64,000 nt of DNA, taken from Lascolabacillus massiliensis. Its GTDB lineage: Bacteria; Bacteroidota; Bacteroidia; Bacteroidales; Dysgonomonadaceae. The stretch covers positions 622,501 through 686,500 of the forward strand of contig NZ_CTEJ01000002.1 of NCBI RefSeq assembly GCF_001282625.1, in the 5' to 3' direction. The position numbers and the translations under genes are program-made. Below are positions 56,139 to 64,000 of this stretch, piece after piece. The notes beneath the pieces are model-generated. The model made no database searches and was not told the origin of the DNA. It saw only the letters and a program-made list of their open reading frames with translations. Numbering within the stretch: the first letter of the stretch is position 1; the number at the start of each line of letters is the position of its first letter.

Positions 56139-57248
56139 ATGGCAATATATCCACAACTTATAATTGATGCACTTAAAAATGTGCGATATCCGGGAACCGG
56201 TCAGGACATCGTTTCTGCAGGAATGGTAGAAGACGATATACGTATAGAGGGTATGAAAGTGAGTTTTTCCCTTATAACAGAGAAAGCTCACGATCCTTTC
56301 ATTAAATCTCTGGTAAAGATGGCAGAGCAAGCTATTCTAACCTATGCTGATAAAGATATAGATATCGTTGGAAACATATCTGTGAAATCAAAGCAAGCAC
56401 CAAGACCTGAACTACCTGAATTGTTGCCCGGAGTAAAGAACATAATAGCTGTAGCTTCGGGAAAAGGTGGTGTAGGTAAAAGTACCGTCTGCACTAACCT
56501 TGCAGTAGCTCTGGCACTAAAAGGTTATAAGGTTGGCCTTCTCGATGCCGATATTTTCGGTCCTTCTGTACCTAAAATGCTTGGAGTGGAGGACTCCTCA
56601 CCTGCATTGGCAAAGAAAGATGGTCGTGACCTCATGGTTCCCATCGAGAATTATGGCATTAAAATGCTCTCAATAGGTTTCTTTGTAAACAAGAATGATG
56701 CAGTTGTATGGCGAGGTGCAATGGCGAGCAATGCACTTAAGCAGATGATCGCTGATGCTGATTGGGGCGATCTGGACTATTTCCTCATAGATTTCCCTCC
56801 AGGTACAAGCGATATTCATCTTACACTTGTACAGACAGTACCCATTACTGGTGCAGTTATAGTGAGCACACCTCAGGAGGTTGCTCTGGCAGATGCCCGT
56901 AAAGGTATAAGTATGTTTACAGGTGATAAGGTAAATGTTCCAATTCTTGGTCTGGTAGAGAATATGTCATGGTTCACACCAGCTGAGCTGCCAGAAAACA
57001 GATACTACCTTTTTGGAAAAGAAGGATGTAAAAGGCTTGCAGAAGAACAGGGCTACAATCTGCTTGGACAGATACCTATCGTTCAAAGCATTCGTGAAGG
57101 AGGTGATGATGGCCAGCCTGTAGCACTAAATCAGGACAGCATCACAGGAGTCGCATTCAGTCAGCTTGCCGACAATTTGGTTGTTGCAGTTGATAAACGA
57201 AACAGTTCACTTCCGAAGACCTCAATAGTGGAAATGAAGAGTAAATAA
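56139..57248 (+). CDS. Mrp/ApbC-family P-loop ATPase, Fe-S cluster carrier-like
   Basis: A 369-residue protein with an N-terminal MIP18/DUF59 domain (YPQLIIDALKNVRYPGTGQD) and an Mrp ATPase domain (VASGKGGVGKSTVCTNLAV deviant Walker A, LLDADIFGPSVPKML, DYFLIDFPPGTSDIHLTL). This family carries Fe-S clusters to target proteins. The usual CxxC after the ENMSW-like motif is not present: the stretch reads WFTPAELPENRYYLF. The only nearby Cys is in KEGCKRL. It may be typical of Bacteroidetes, but the cluster-binding mode would differ. The Nudix gene starts 11 nt later. Confidence 0.92.
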   Translation: MAIYPQLIIDALKNVRYPGTGQDIVSAGMVEDDIRIEGMKVSFSLITEKAHDPFIKSLVKMAEQAILTYADKDIDIVGNISVKSKQAPRPELPELLPGVKNIIAVASGKGGVGKSTVCTNLAVALALKGYKVGLLDADIFGPSVPKMLGVEDSSPALAKKDGRDLMVPIENYGIKMLSIGFFVNKNDAVVWRGAMASNALKQMIADADWGDLDYFLIDFPPGTSDIHLTLVQTVPITGAVIVSTPQEVALADARKGISMFTGDKVNVPILGLVENMSWFTPAELPENRYYLFGKEGCKRLAEEQGYNLLGQIPIVQSIREGGDDGQPVALNQDSITGVAFSQLADNLVVAVDKRNSSLPKTSIVEMKSK

Positions 57249-57259
57249 GCTGCAATCAA

Positions 57260-57784
57260 ATGAATCACCCACTTTATCAATTCACCTTCTGTCCCAGATG
57301 TGGTTCAGCACATTTCCAGGAAAATAACGAAAAATCCAAGAAGTGTGCTGATTGTGGGTTTACCTACTATTACAACTCATCTGCAGCATCTGTTGCAGTG
57401 ATTGAAAACAGCAAAGGAGAGATTTTAGTTGCCCGCAGGGCTAAAGACCCTGCAAAAGGAACCTACGATCTTCCCGGAGGTTTTATTGATGTAGGTGAAA
57501 CTGCCGAAAATGCTGTGAAAAGGGAGATTATGGAAGAGACTAACCTTGATATAATTTCGTTAAAGTACCTTTTCTCAATACCAAATATTTATGTATATTC
57601 GGGCTTCGAAGTACACACTGTAGATCTTTTCTTTAAATGTAACGTAGATGACTTCAGCAACTTAAAAGCGCAGGATGATGTTTCTGATCTGAAGTTTATT
57701 GCTTTGGACAAACTCAATCCTGATGATTTCGGACTACTCTCTATCCGTAAAGGAGTTGAATTGTTGATTCAGAATAAATATTAA
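57260..57784 (+). CDS. Nudix hydrolase with N-terminal zinc ribbon
   Basis: A 174-residue protein. The N-terminus has two CxxC pairs (CPRCGSAHF, CADCGFTYY) as a zinc ribbon, followed by the Nudix domain with box GGFIDVGETAENAVKREIME and continuing ET. This resembles NudC/NADH pyrophosphatase-like or ADP-ribose hydrolases; the substrate is undetermined. It is 11 nt after the Mrp gene, probably in one transcript. Confidence 0.92.
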   Translation: MNHPLYQFTFCPRCGSAHFQENNEKSKKCADCGFTYYYNSSAASVAVIENSKGEILVARRAKDPAKGTYDLPGGFIDVGETAENAVKREIMEETNLDIISLKYLFSIPNIYVYSGFEVHTVDLFFKCNVDDFSNLKAQDDVSDLKFIALDKLNPDDFGLLSIRKGVELLIQNKY

Positions 57785-57919
57785 ATTAAAATATTCTCAC
57801 GTTTACGACAAATTGTTACATTAAGATTAAACCACATCAATCAAGATATATCTGAACAGAACAAACATAACTTAGATCATATGAATAATGTAAAAGGTAA
57901 ATTAATTATACTCAAAAAC

Positions 57920-60910
57920 ATGAAGAAAATTATCTTTGTTTTTACTCTTGCCTTAATAACACACGCATCCCCGGCACAGAAATCTGTCCATAACTCTCAA
58001 CCGGAACGACTCTTTAACCAGGGAAAAGAGATGTTTCTCGAAGGGAACTATACAGGTGCCCAGGACATTCTTAAAGAATATATTTCCGGGAGCAATGATC
58101 GGATTCTTAAAGAAGAGGCAGCCTATATGATTGCAGTTTCTTCATTTCGAAAGGGAAATGAAAATAGTGGAGAGATACTAAAAGAGTTCCTGGAAAGTTA
58201 TCCTGAAACAGTACACAAACATCAGGTAAATTTTCTTATTGCCTCTAACTACTACGACAAAAAAGAGTGGCAGAACGCTCTTCAGTGGTTTAACATGGCT
58301 GATCTAGATTATCTCTCACTCGATGAACAGGAGGATTACAGCTTCCGTTTAGGTTACACACAAATGCAACTGGGAAACAGAGATGAAGCCAGAAGGTATT
58401 TTGGACTTTTGTCACAGAACAGTCGCAAATACCGCGATGCAGCTGATTTCTATCTTGGATATATTGAGTATGCCAACGGAAATTATTCAACTGCGATGAG
58501 TCGTTTCGATAGACTAAGGAATAATCCTTTATATCAGGAAGATGTTGCCTTCTACACTGCTCAGTCAGCATTCTTTGATGGTAGAATTGAAGATGCTATA
58601 CGACTTTCCGATGCATTCATAACAAGATATCCTGTAAGTGAACACAACACAGAGCTTAGCCGTATACTGGGTAACAGTTATTATCGTCTTGGTCAGCCCA
58701 CCAGTGCTATACCATATTATGAGAGATATCTATTAGGTGCGGAAAAACCACTTCGCGGTGATGCCTACTTCATGGGGCTATCCTATTTTGAGACAGGAAA
58801 ATACAACGAAGCACTGAGAATGTTCCAGCAAGCTGTTGGCGAACCAGATGAGCTATCGCAAAATGCACAACTGCAGTTGGGACAAACATACCTGAGACTC
58901 AACCAGAAACAGCAGGCACAAATGGCATTCGAAGCTGCCTCAAGGCACAATTTCAGTCCACAAGTAAGAGAAACAGCAATGTTCAACTACGCACTGCTTG
59001 CTCATGAGACTAATTTCTCGGTCTTCAGTGAGTCAATATCACTTTTCGAGAACTTCCTTCAACAGTTCCCAAATTCTCAATATACCGATCAGGTAAACGA
59101 CATTTTAGCCGAAACATTCCTGACAACAAAGGATTACCAGGCTGCCCTAAACGCAATAAACCGTATAAGCAACCCAGGAAGAAGAATTCAGGAAGCTAAA
59201 CAGATGGTACTATTTCAGCTTGGTGCTCAAGAATTTATCAATGGAAATATGAACCAGGCAGTTCAATACTTCAATAACAGTGTCGGTATGGGTAACTACG
59301 ACACAAAAGCACGTAACAATGCCTACTTCTGGCGAGGAGAGGCATACTATCGCATGGGCAACTACACCAGTGCAGCAAGTGATTTCAGACAGTTCACACA
59401 AAATGCATCCCCTTCCGATGAAAATTACTCTATTGGGTGGTATAACCTTGGTTACTCACAATTCAAACAACAGCAATACTCACAAGCGGTTGGCTCTTTT
59501 CAGAAATATATCTCTACTGAAACAAACCGCAGTAAAAGTGAATATGCCGATGCACTAAACAGAATAGGAGACAGTTACTATTTTAACCGTAATTTTAGTG
59601 ATGCTGAAAGATATTACGCACAGGCTGCCGATGCCAATCCCTCTGCAGCCGATTATGCAGCATACCAGCGTGCTTTTGTACTCGGTTTGCAACGCAATTA
59701 CCAGGGTAAAATTACTGCACTGGATAATCTTATGAACAGATATCCCAACTCGCAATATTTCGACGATGCACTATATGAGAAGAGTCGCGCTTTAACAATG
59801 CTCAATAGGGAAAACGAAGCAATAAGTGTATTACAGCGACTGGTAAATGATTTCCCTAGAAGTCCCCTCACCAGTCAGGGTGGTGTTCAGCTTGGTCAGC
59901 TATACTACAACATTGGCAATTATCAGCAAAGTATTCAGGCCTATAAAAATGTAATAACCAATTTCCCGGGATCAGATGATGCACGTAATGCGCTGATTTC
60001 TCTTGAAACGGTTTACAGGGATATTAATGACATACAATCATATGTTGATTATGCGAATTCACTACCAGGAGGATTAAGAATATCTACTTCAAAGCAGGAC
60101 TCTTTAACCTACCTTGCAGCTGAGAGTGTTTATATGAGAGGTAACCGTTCAGAGGCTGAAACAGCAATGAACCGCTATCTGCAGTCATATCCAAATGGTG
60201 CCTATAACAGTGATGCTCACTATTATCTGGGAACTATTGCTGATGAAAAGAATAACAAACAGGAAGCTTTATCTCATTTCAGAAGGGTAATCGATGCAGG
60301 TAATATCAAGTTTCTCGACAATGCTTTAATCTATACTGCGCAGACAGAATATCAGAATGGCAACCTGCAACAGGCACTTTCAGATTACGCAAGACTTTCC
60401 AACTCAGCAAGGAATGCTACTAACAAGCAGATCGGACAACTGGGTATAGTTCGCACTCAATCTCAACTGGGCAATCATCATGATGCTGTAAGGGCTGCTA
60501 CAGAATTACTTGCAAGCAACTCTCTTTCGGCAGAGATAATTACTGAAGTAAGATACATACGCGGTAAGGCATATCAGCAGGTTAACGAAATAAACAGTGC
60601 GATTGCAGATTTTCAATTTATTGCAAATGACACAAGAAGTGCTTATGGATCAGAGGCTCAGTTCATTCTTGCAGACATATATTACAAACAGAGCTCTTAT
60701 GACAGGGCTGAAGCTCAGGTTAAAGAGTTTATGCAGAAAGGTACTCCTCATCAATACTGGATGGCACGTGCACTTATAGTTCTTTCAGATACATACCTTG
60801 CTAAAGGTGATGAGTTTCAGGCAAAACAATATCTCGAAAGTTTAAGGAATAACTATAAAGGCACAGAAGCTGATATTCAGCAGTTGATAAATGCAAGATT
60901 GGGAAATTGA
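57920..60910 (+). CDS. Large secreted tetratricopeptide-repeat protein
   Basis: A 996-residue exported protein, signal peptide MKKIIFVFTLALITHASPAQ, then repeated TPR units over nearly its whole length (for example LFNQGKEMFLEGNYTGAQDI, AFFDGRIEDAIRLSDAFI, IGWYNLGYSQFKQQQYSQAV, GEAYYRMGNYTSAASDF). The ATG at 57920 is chosen because it opens the signal peptide; the in-frame ATG at 57881 adds 13 residues before it. Such proteins act as periplasmic or outer-membrane scaffolds. The outer-membrane barrel gene follows after 30 nt, pointing to a joint complex; no activity is known. Confidence 0.88.
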   Translation: MKKIIFVFTLALITHASPAQKSVHNSQPERLFNQGKEMFLEGNYTGAQDILKEYISGSNDRILKEEAAYMIAVSSFRKGNENSGEILKEFLESYPETVHKHQVNFLIASNYYDKKEWQNALQWFNMADLDYLSLDEQEDYSFRLGYTQMQLGNRDEARRYFGLLSQNSRKYRDAADFYLGYIEYANGNYSTAMSRFDRLRNNPLYQEDVAFYTAQSAFFDGRIEDAIRLSDAFITRYPVSEHNTELSRILGNSYYRLGQPTSAIPYYERYLLGAEKPLRGDAYFMGLSYFETGKYNEALRMFQQAVGEPDELSQNAQLQLGQTYLRLNQKQQAQMAFEAASRHNFSPQVRETAMFNYALLAHETNFSVFSESISLFENFLQQFPNSQYTDQVNDILAETFLTTKDYQAALNAINRISNPGRRIQEAKQMVLFQLGAQEFINGNMNQAVQYFNNSVGMGNYDTKARNNAYFWRGEAYYRMGNYTSAASDFRQFTQNASPSDENYSIGWYNLGYSQFKQQQYSQAVGSFQKYISTETNRSKSEYADALNRIGDSYYFNRNFSDAERYYAQAADANPSAADYAAYQRAFVLGLQRNYQGKITALDNLMNRYPNSQYFDDALYEKSRALTMLNRENEAISVLQRLVNDFPRSPLTSQGGVQLGQLYYNIGNYQQSIQAYKNVITNFPGSDDARNALISLETVYRDINDIQSYVDYANSLPGGLRISTSKQDSLTYLAAESVYMRGNRSEAETAMNRYLQSYPNGAYNSDAHYYLGTIADEKNNKQEALSHFRRVIDAGNIKFLDNALIYTAQTEYQNGNLQQALSDYARLSNSARNATNKQIGQLGIVRTQSQLGNHHDAVRAATELLASNSLSAEIITEVRYIRGKAYQQVNEINSAIADFQFIANDTRSAYGSEAQFILADIYYKQSSYDRAEAQVKEFMQKGTPHQYWMARALIVLSDTYLAKGDEFQAKQYLESLRNNYKGTEADIQQLINARLGN

Positions 60911-60940
60911 TTTTATGAATATTCAAACTGACAACTAAAT

Positions 60941-62665
60941 ATGAGAAAGATATATATAATAATTACTGCATTAACCTTGTCTGCCGGACTATTTGCTCAG
61001 ACACAGGACTCTTTGTTGAGAAGACAGATGGAGCTTGAGAGGGAGTTTAACCCTACTCTGCTGGATGCTGACAAGATCAATTCTCTGCCTGCATTGCGAG
61101 AGCCAACCGTACAAAAGGCAAACACCAATTACTCCAACTGGGCAGGACGAATTGCTCCTCCTCTTGAAATAGCACTTCCGCGTCCAGGAGATATTATGAC
61201 TGAGATTCCCTACAGTATGAAGAGAGGTTACCTATTCTTTAATGCCGGCAATTATGCAAACTTTAATGGTGGATTGGGATACAGGCTGGTTGATAATGCT
61301 AAGCATAACCTTGCTTTTTCTTTCCTGCATAACTCCACAAACGGTGATATAAATTATGTACAGGAGTCAGATCCTGCCGGCAACAATGCTTTTTTTATGG
61401 ATAATATCGGTAAACTGGTATACAGCCATAATGCAGAGACTGCCAAACTCAATATGCACATCTCGTACCTCAATTCACAGTTTAACTATTATGGAAATAC
61501 TTTCGGAAATGAACGTTTCTTCGATAACGAGAAAAACAGTCTGGGAGTACTGAATGCTATGGTTGCTCTTGAATCTGCTAAAAACGATCTGTTGAACTAT
61601 AATGTATTTATCGACTTTAACAACTTCAATACAAAAAGAAGTGAAACTCCTGTATATGATTGGATGAAAGGAAATGAAATTCATGCCGGCATTGGAGTTG
61701 ACAAACCTTTTGGAGGAGGCAGCAAAATTGGTGTCGATGGTTCTTTTCTGACAGCTCTATATAATGGCGAAAGAGATAATTATTTTCTTTTAAATGCATC
61801 CCCATATATACGTTTTGGCGAACTCAACAGGTACGCTAAACTTGGGGCTGACATTCTTTTCCAATCAACTGGAGGTACAAAAATCCGAGTTGTTCCTAAT
61901 GTAGATCTTAAGTTAGGATTCACTGATTATTCATCTGTTTATGCAACCATACATGGTGGATTTGACAGTAATACTCTGCTGGATATGATGAATGAATCAA
62001 GGTACTTCCTTGCATTTGCACCAGTTAACCCATCTTTTTCACATCTGGATATAGAAGCAGGATTAAAGATTGGTGAACTGAGTGGCTTCAGGTTTGACCT
62101 ATTCGGTGGATATAAGAAAACAGAAGATGAGCACTTTCTCATTTTAAATGGTCGCGACATCATTGGTGACGATGCATTCGGACCATTTATGGAGTCCCTT
62201 AAACCCATATATGGTAGTCTCACCCACTCTTTTGTAGGAGGTATGATTCAAACAAATATATGGTCACCTCTCAATTTATCACTACGTTTAAAAAAGAACT
62301 TCTTTGAAGCTGCTGAGATGACATCTAATGGTGTAGAAGTTAGTGATCCAATGGCTTATAACAAACCCGGTTTTGAAACTGATATCAAGGCAACACTTGA
62401 TATTATCAGCAATCTAAAGCTAACTCTTAACTACTATCTGGCAAGTGACCGATGGACTTTCTCCGAGAGGATTGACAATTTTGAAAGGGTGAATGTTAAA
62501 ATGGATAATATAAACGATCTCAATCTGGGAGCTGTTTATGATATAAATGACTCGTTTTCTCTGAATGTGAAGGCAAATAATCTCTTCTCTCAGAGGTATG
62601 ACATCTGGTATGGTTACCCTGCACAGGGAATTAATATTGCCGGTGGGTTCACTTTTAAATTCTAA
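60941..62665 (+). CDS. Outer-membrane beta-barrel protein, TonB-receptor-like barrel without plug
   Basis: A 574-residue exported protein with signal peptide (MRKIYIIITALTLSAGLFAQ) and an N-terminal segment of about 80 residues (RRQMELEREFNPTLLDADKI), followed by alternating beta strands ending in Phe (NIAGGFTFKF). The C-terminal strands (NLNLGAVYDINDSFSLNVKA-like, NNLFSQRYDIWYGYPAQGIN) resemble TonB-dependent receptor barrels, but no plug domain is seen. It is 30 nt downstream of the large TPR gene and ends at a terminator. Function is unknown. Confidence 0.83.
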   Translation: MRKIYIIITALTLSAGLFAQTQDSLLRRQMELEREFNPTLLDADKINSLPALREPTVQKANTNYSNWAGRIAPPLEIALPRPGDIMTEIPYSMKRGYLFFNAGNYANFNGGLGYRLVDNAKHNLAFSFLHNSTNGDINYVQESDPAGNNAFFMDNIGKLVYSHNAETAKLNMHISYLNSQFNYYGNTFGNERFFDNEKNSLGVLNAMVALESAKNDLLNYNVFIDFNNFNTKRSETPVYDWMKGNEIHAGIGVDKPFGGGSKIGVDGSFLTALYNGERDNYFLLNASPYIRFGELNRYAKLGADILFQSTGGTKIRVVPNVDLKLGFTDYSSVYATIHGGFDSNTLLDMMNESRYFLAFAPVNPSFSHLDIEAGLKIGELSGFRFDLFGGYKKTEDEHFLILNGRDIIGDDAFGPFMESLKPIYGSLTHSFVGGMIQTNIWSPLNLSLRLKKNFFEAAEMTSNGVEVSDPMAYNKPGFETDIKATLDIISNLKLTLNYYLASDRWTFSERIDNFERVNVKMDNINDLNLGAVYDINDSFSLNVKANNLFSQRYDIWYGYPAQGINIAGGFTFKF

Positions 62666-62701
62666 GAGCCGAATAAATTAAGGGTAATATTGATTAATAT
62701 A

Positions 62702-62745
62702 AGGGAGTTTCATAATGTGCCGAAACTCCCTAAAAAACTATTTTT
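62702..62745 (+). terminator. Hairpin terminator after the TPR-barrel operon
   Basis: AGGGAGTTTC (62702-62711) pairs with GAAACTCCCT (62722-62731), 10 bp, loop of 10 nt. A T-run (62741-62745) follows after a short A-rich gap, so termination may be partial. Confidence 0.6.
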
Positions 62746-62780
62746 AATAATACTTCTTTCTTCTAGTCACTGGTTTTGTG

Positions 62781-62788
62781 TACTTTTG
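62781..62788 (+). promoter_or_regulatory. -7 box (TACTTTTG) for the PBP gene
   Basis: Matches TAnnTTTG, 48 nt before the ATG at 62837 and downstream of the hairpin at 62702-62745. A second near-match (CATCTTTG) is at 62792-62799. Confidence 0.5.
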
Positions 62789-62836
62789 CGCCATCTTTGC
62801 AACATGTATAATATCCTGTAGAGACTCTACTGAATT

Positions 62837-64000
62837 ATGAGTAAGAAAAAAACAACAACAAACAACAAAAAAACTGGAGCCGACAGCGGAAACAAAAAGG
62901 GTTATAATAAAACCAAACGTGATATAATTAAAACTCTTTGGGGTATATTTGGACTGATGGTGGCTGCTGTTATAGTTTTCTTTGGATTGCTCTCTGTTGG
63001 AGCAATAGGTTATCTGCCCAATATCGACGAACTTGAAAATCCTATTGACCGATATGCATCTCAGGTGATATCATCTGATAATGAGCTGCTTTTCACCTAC
63101 TCACTTAGTGATGACAATCGAATCATGATCGATTATTCCGACCTATCACCACATCTTATCAGCGCATTGGTTGCTACTGAAGATATTCGATACTATTCAC
63201 ATTCGGGAATTGATATCATCGGTCTGGGTAGAGCAATATTCAAAACAGTAATTCTGCAGAGAGAAGAGAGTGGAGGTGGTAGTACAATTACTCAGCAGCT
63301 GGCAAAACTGCTCTACTCTCCCAGGGCTACCAGCAAGCTTCAGCGTGTTTTCCAAAAGCCTGTTGAGTGGGTAATTGCTGCAAAACTCGAACGCTACTAC
63401 ACAAAGGATGAGATTATTAATCTCTATCTGAATAAATATGACTTCAATTATAATGCCGTGGGTATTGAATCTGCCACACGCACCTACTTCAATAAAACCC
63501 CACGAGAACTTTCAATTGAGGAGGCTGCAACAATTATCGGCATGCTCAAAAACTCATCTCTTTACAACCCTGTACGACGTCCCGAGATAACTCTTGATAG
63601 ACGTAACGTTGTTCTTAGTCAGATGCGTAAAGCAGGGCATATAACACGTCAGGAGTTTGATTCACTTAAGCAGTTGCCTTTGGAGATCGACTTCAACCGT
63701 TCAGGTCACATCGATATCTCTGCTCCCTATTATCGTCAACATCTTGCTAAGATAATGATGGCTGAGAAACCTCAGAGAAAGAACTACGCTTCTTGGCAGA
63801 ATCAGCAGTTCACAGAGGACTCATTAGCATGGATTGAAGATCCTCTCTATGGATGGTGTAATAAAAACTTTAAATCAGACGGTTCCAAGTATAATATATA
63901 TACAGATGGACTTAAGATATACTCTACGCTCGATTCCCGTATGCAGAAACATGCCGAAGATGCTGTAACCGAACATATGGGAGGATATCTGCAGAATGAA
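62837..64000 (+). CDS. Class A penicillin-binding protein (PBP1A-like), 3' truncated by window edge
   Basis: Bifunctional peptidoglycan glycosyltransferase-transpeptidase. The frame is open from the ATG at 62837 to the window end (388 codons). A Lys/Asn-rich cytoplasmic tail comes first, then one TM helix (LMVAAVIVFFGLLSVGAIGY), then the GT51 transglycosylase domain with VATEDIRYYSHSGIDIIG (catalytic Glu), GGGSTITQQLAKLL, KLERYYTKDEIINLYLNK and ATRTYFNKTPRELS. The transpeptidase domain starts near the end (TLDSRMQKHAEDAV) and continues beyond the window. It is transcribed from its own promoter. Confidence 0.95.
   Translation, partial: MSKKKTTTNNKKTGADSGNKKGYNKTKRDIIKTLWGIFGLMVAAVIVFFGLLSVGAIGYLPNIDELENPIDRYASQVISSDNELLFTYSLSDDNRIMIDYSDLSPHLISALVATEDIRYYSHSGIDIIGLGRAIFKTVILQREESGGGSTITQQLAKLLYSPRATSKLQRVFQKPVEWVIAAKLERYYTKDEIINLYLNKYDFNYNAVGIESATRTYFNKTPRELSIEEAATIIGMLKNSSLYNPVRRPEITLDRRNVVLSQMRKAGHITRQEFDSLKQLPLEIDFNRSGHIDISAPYYRQHLAKIMMAEKPQRKNYASWQNQQFTEDSLAWIEDPLYGWCNKNFKSDGSKYNIYTDGLKIYSTLDSRMQKHAEDAVTEHMGGYLQNE

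Noticed and set aside
1-64000. tRNA, rRNA, CRISPR arrays, insertion sequences or prophage
   Set aside because: No transposase, integrase, Cas gene, evenly spaced repeats or tRNA-like cloverleaf was found in the intergenic gaps, all of which are shorter than about 280 nt.

Overview
The window is a chromosomal segment from a member of the Bacteroidota, most likely the order Bacteroidales. The evidence is a SusC/SusD polysaccharide utilization locus run by an ECF sigma/FecR pair, Bacteroidetes-type -7 boxes (TAnnTTTG) in front of many transcription units, scarce Shine-Dalgarno sequences, the rpmB-rpmG-bL38(DUF4295)-ftsY gene order, and typical Bacteroidetes families (DUF4468, YfhO, DUF1080, GH109, HU+LysM membrane proteins). 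A genus cannot be fixed by reading alone; Dysgonomonadaceae-like relatives are only a guess. I saw no insertion sequence, prophage, CRISPR array, rRNA or tRNA gene. Genes are tightly packed, and no gene-free stretch exceeds about 280 nt; the longest are 9266-9542 and 55040-55305, both promoter-bearing.

Layout. 1-1782: succinyl-CoA synthetase (sucC cut by the window edge, then sucD). 1809-4013 (-): a GH109/Gfo-Idh-MocA lipoprotein and a DUF1080 protein, probably acting on 3-keto glycosides. 4101-8480 (-): an HU+LysM membrane protein split by a frameshift, rimO, ftsY, and the ribosomal operon rpmB-rpmG-bL38, where the bL38-like gene is only 52 codons. 8705-12258: a DUF4468 protein, a membrane-anchored TPR protein with ribH, and a MATE exporter. 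12255-19254 (-): a long run of housekeeping genes (yraN, yjbR-like, birA, pyrH, frr, rsgA, cls, aroK, alanine dehydrogenase-like). 19384-25618: a small orphan protein, tadA, an FMN reductase, a Tat-exported Gfo/Idh/MocA protein, an AGCS amino-acid/Na+ symporter and an SDR with an altered active site. 25740-34556: metG, an outer-membrane barrel, a second DUF1080 protein, YfhO, an NlpE-META lipoprotein, a metallophosphoesterase and a HAD phosphatase. 34561-37476 (-): an AddB-like PD-(D/E)XK protein.

37620-53717 is the main accessory region. It is a polysaccharide utilization locus made of ECF sigma, FecR anti-sigma, SusC (with STN signalling domain), SusD, two surface glycan-binding-like lipoproteins flanking a GH30 glucanase, then a terminator, a GH9 enzyme, a cellobiose 2-epimerase-like gene broken by an in-frame amber codon, and a GH16 lipoprotein. 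The enzyme set points to a beta-glucan (mixed beta-1,6/beta-1,3, as in fungal cell walls). A hairpin with a U-tract on the antisense strand just before susC, together with an antisense -7 box over the susC start codon, could mark a short cis-antisense RNA like those known to repress PULs in Bacteroides.

53702-64000 returns to core functions: gdhA, trmB, an Mrp/ApbC-type P-loop protein lacking the usual CxxC, a Nudix hydrolase, a ~1000-residue TPR protein paired with an outer-membrane barrel, and the start of a class A penicillin-binding protein cut by the window edge.
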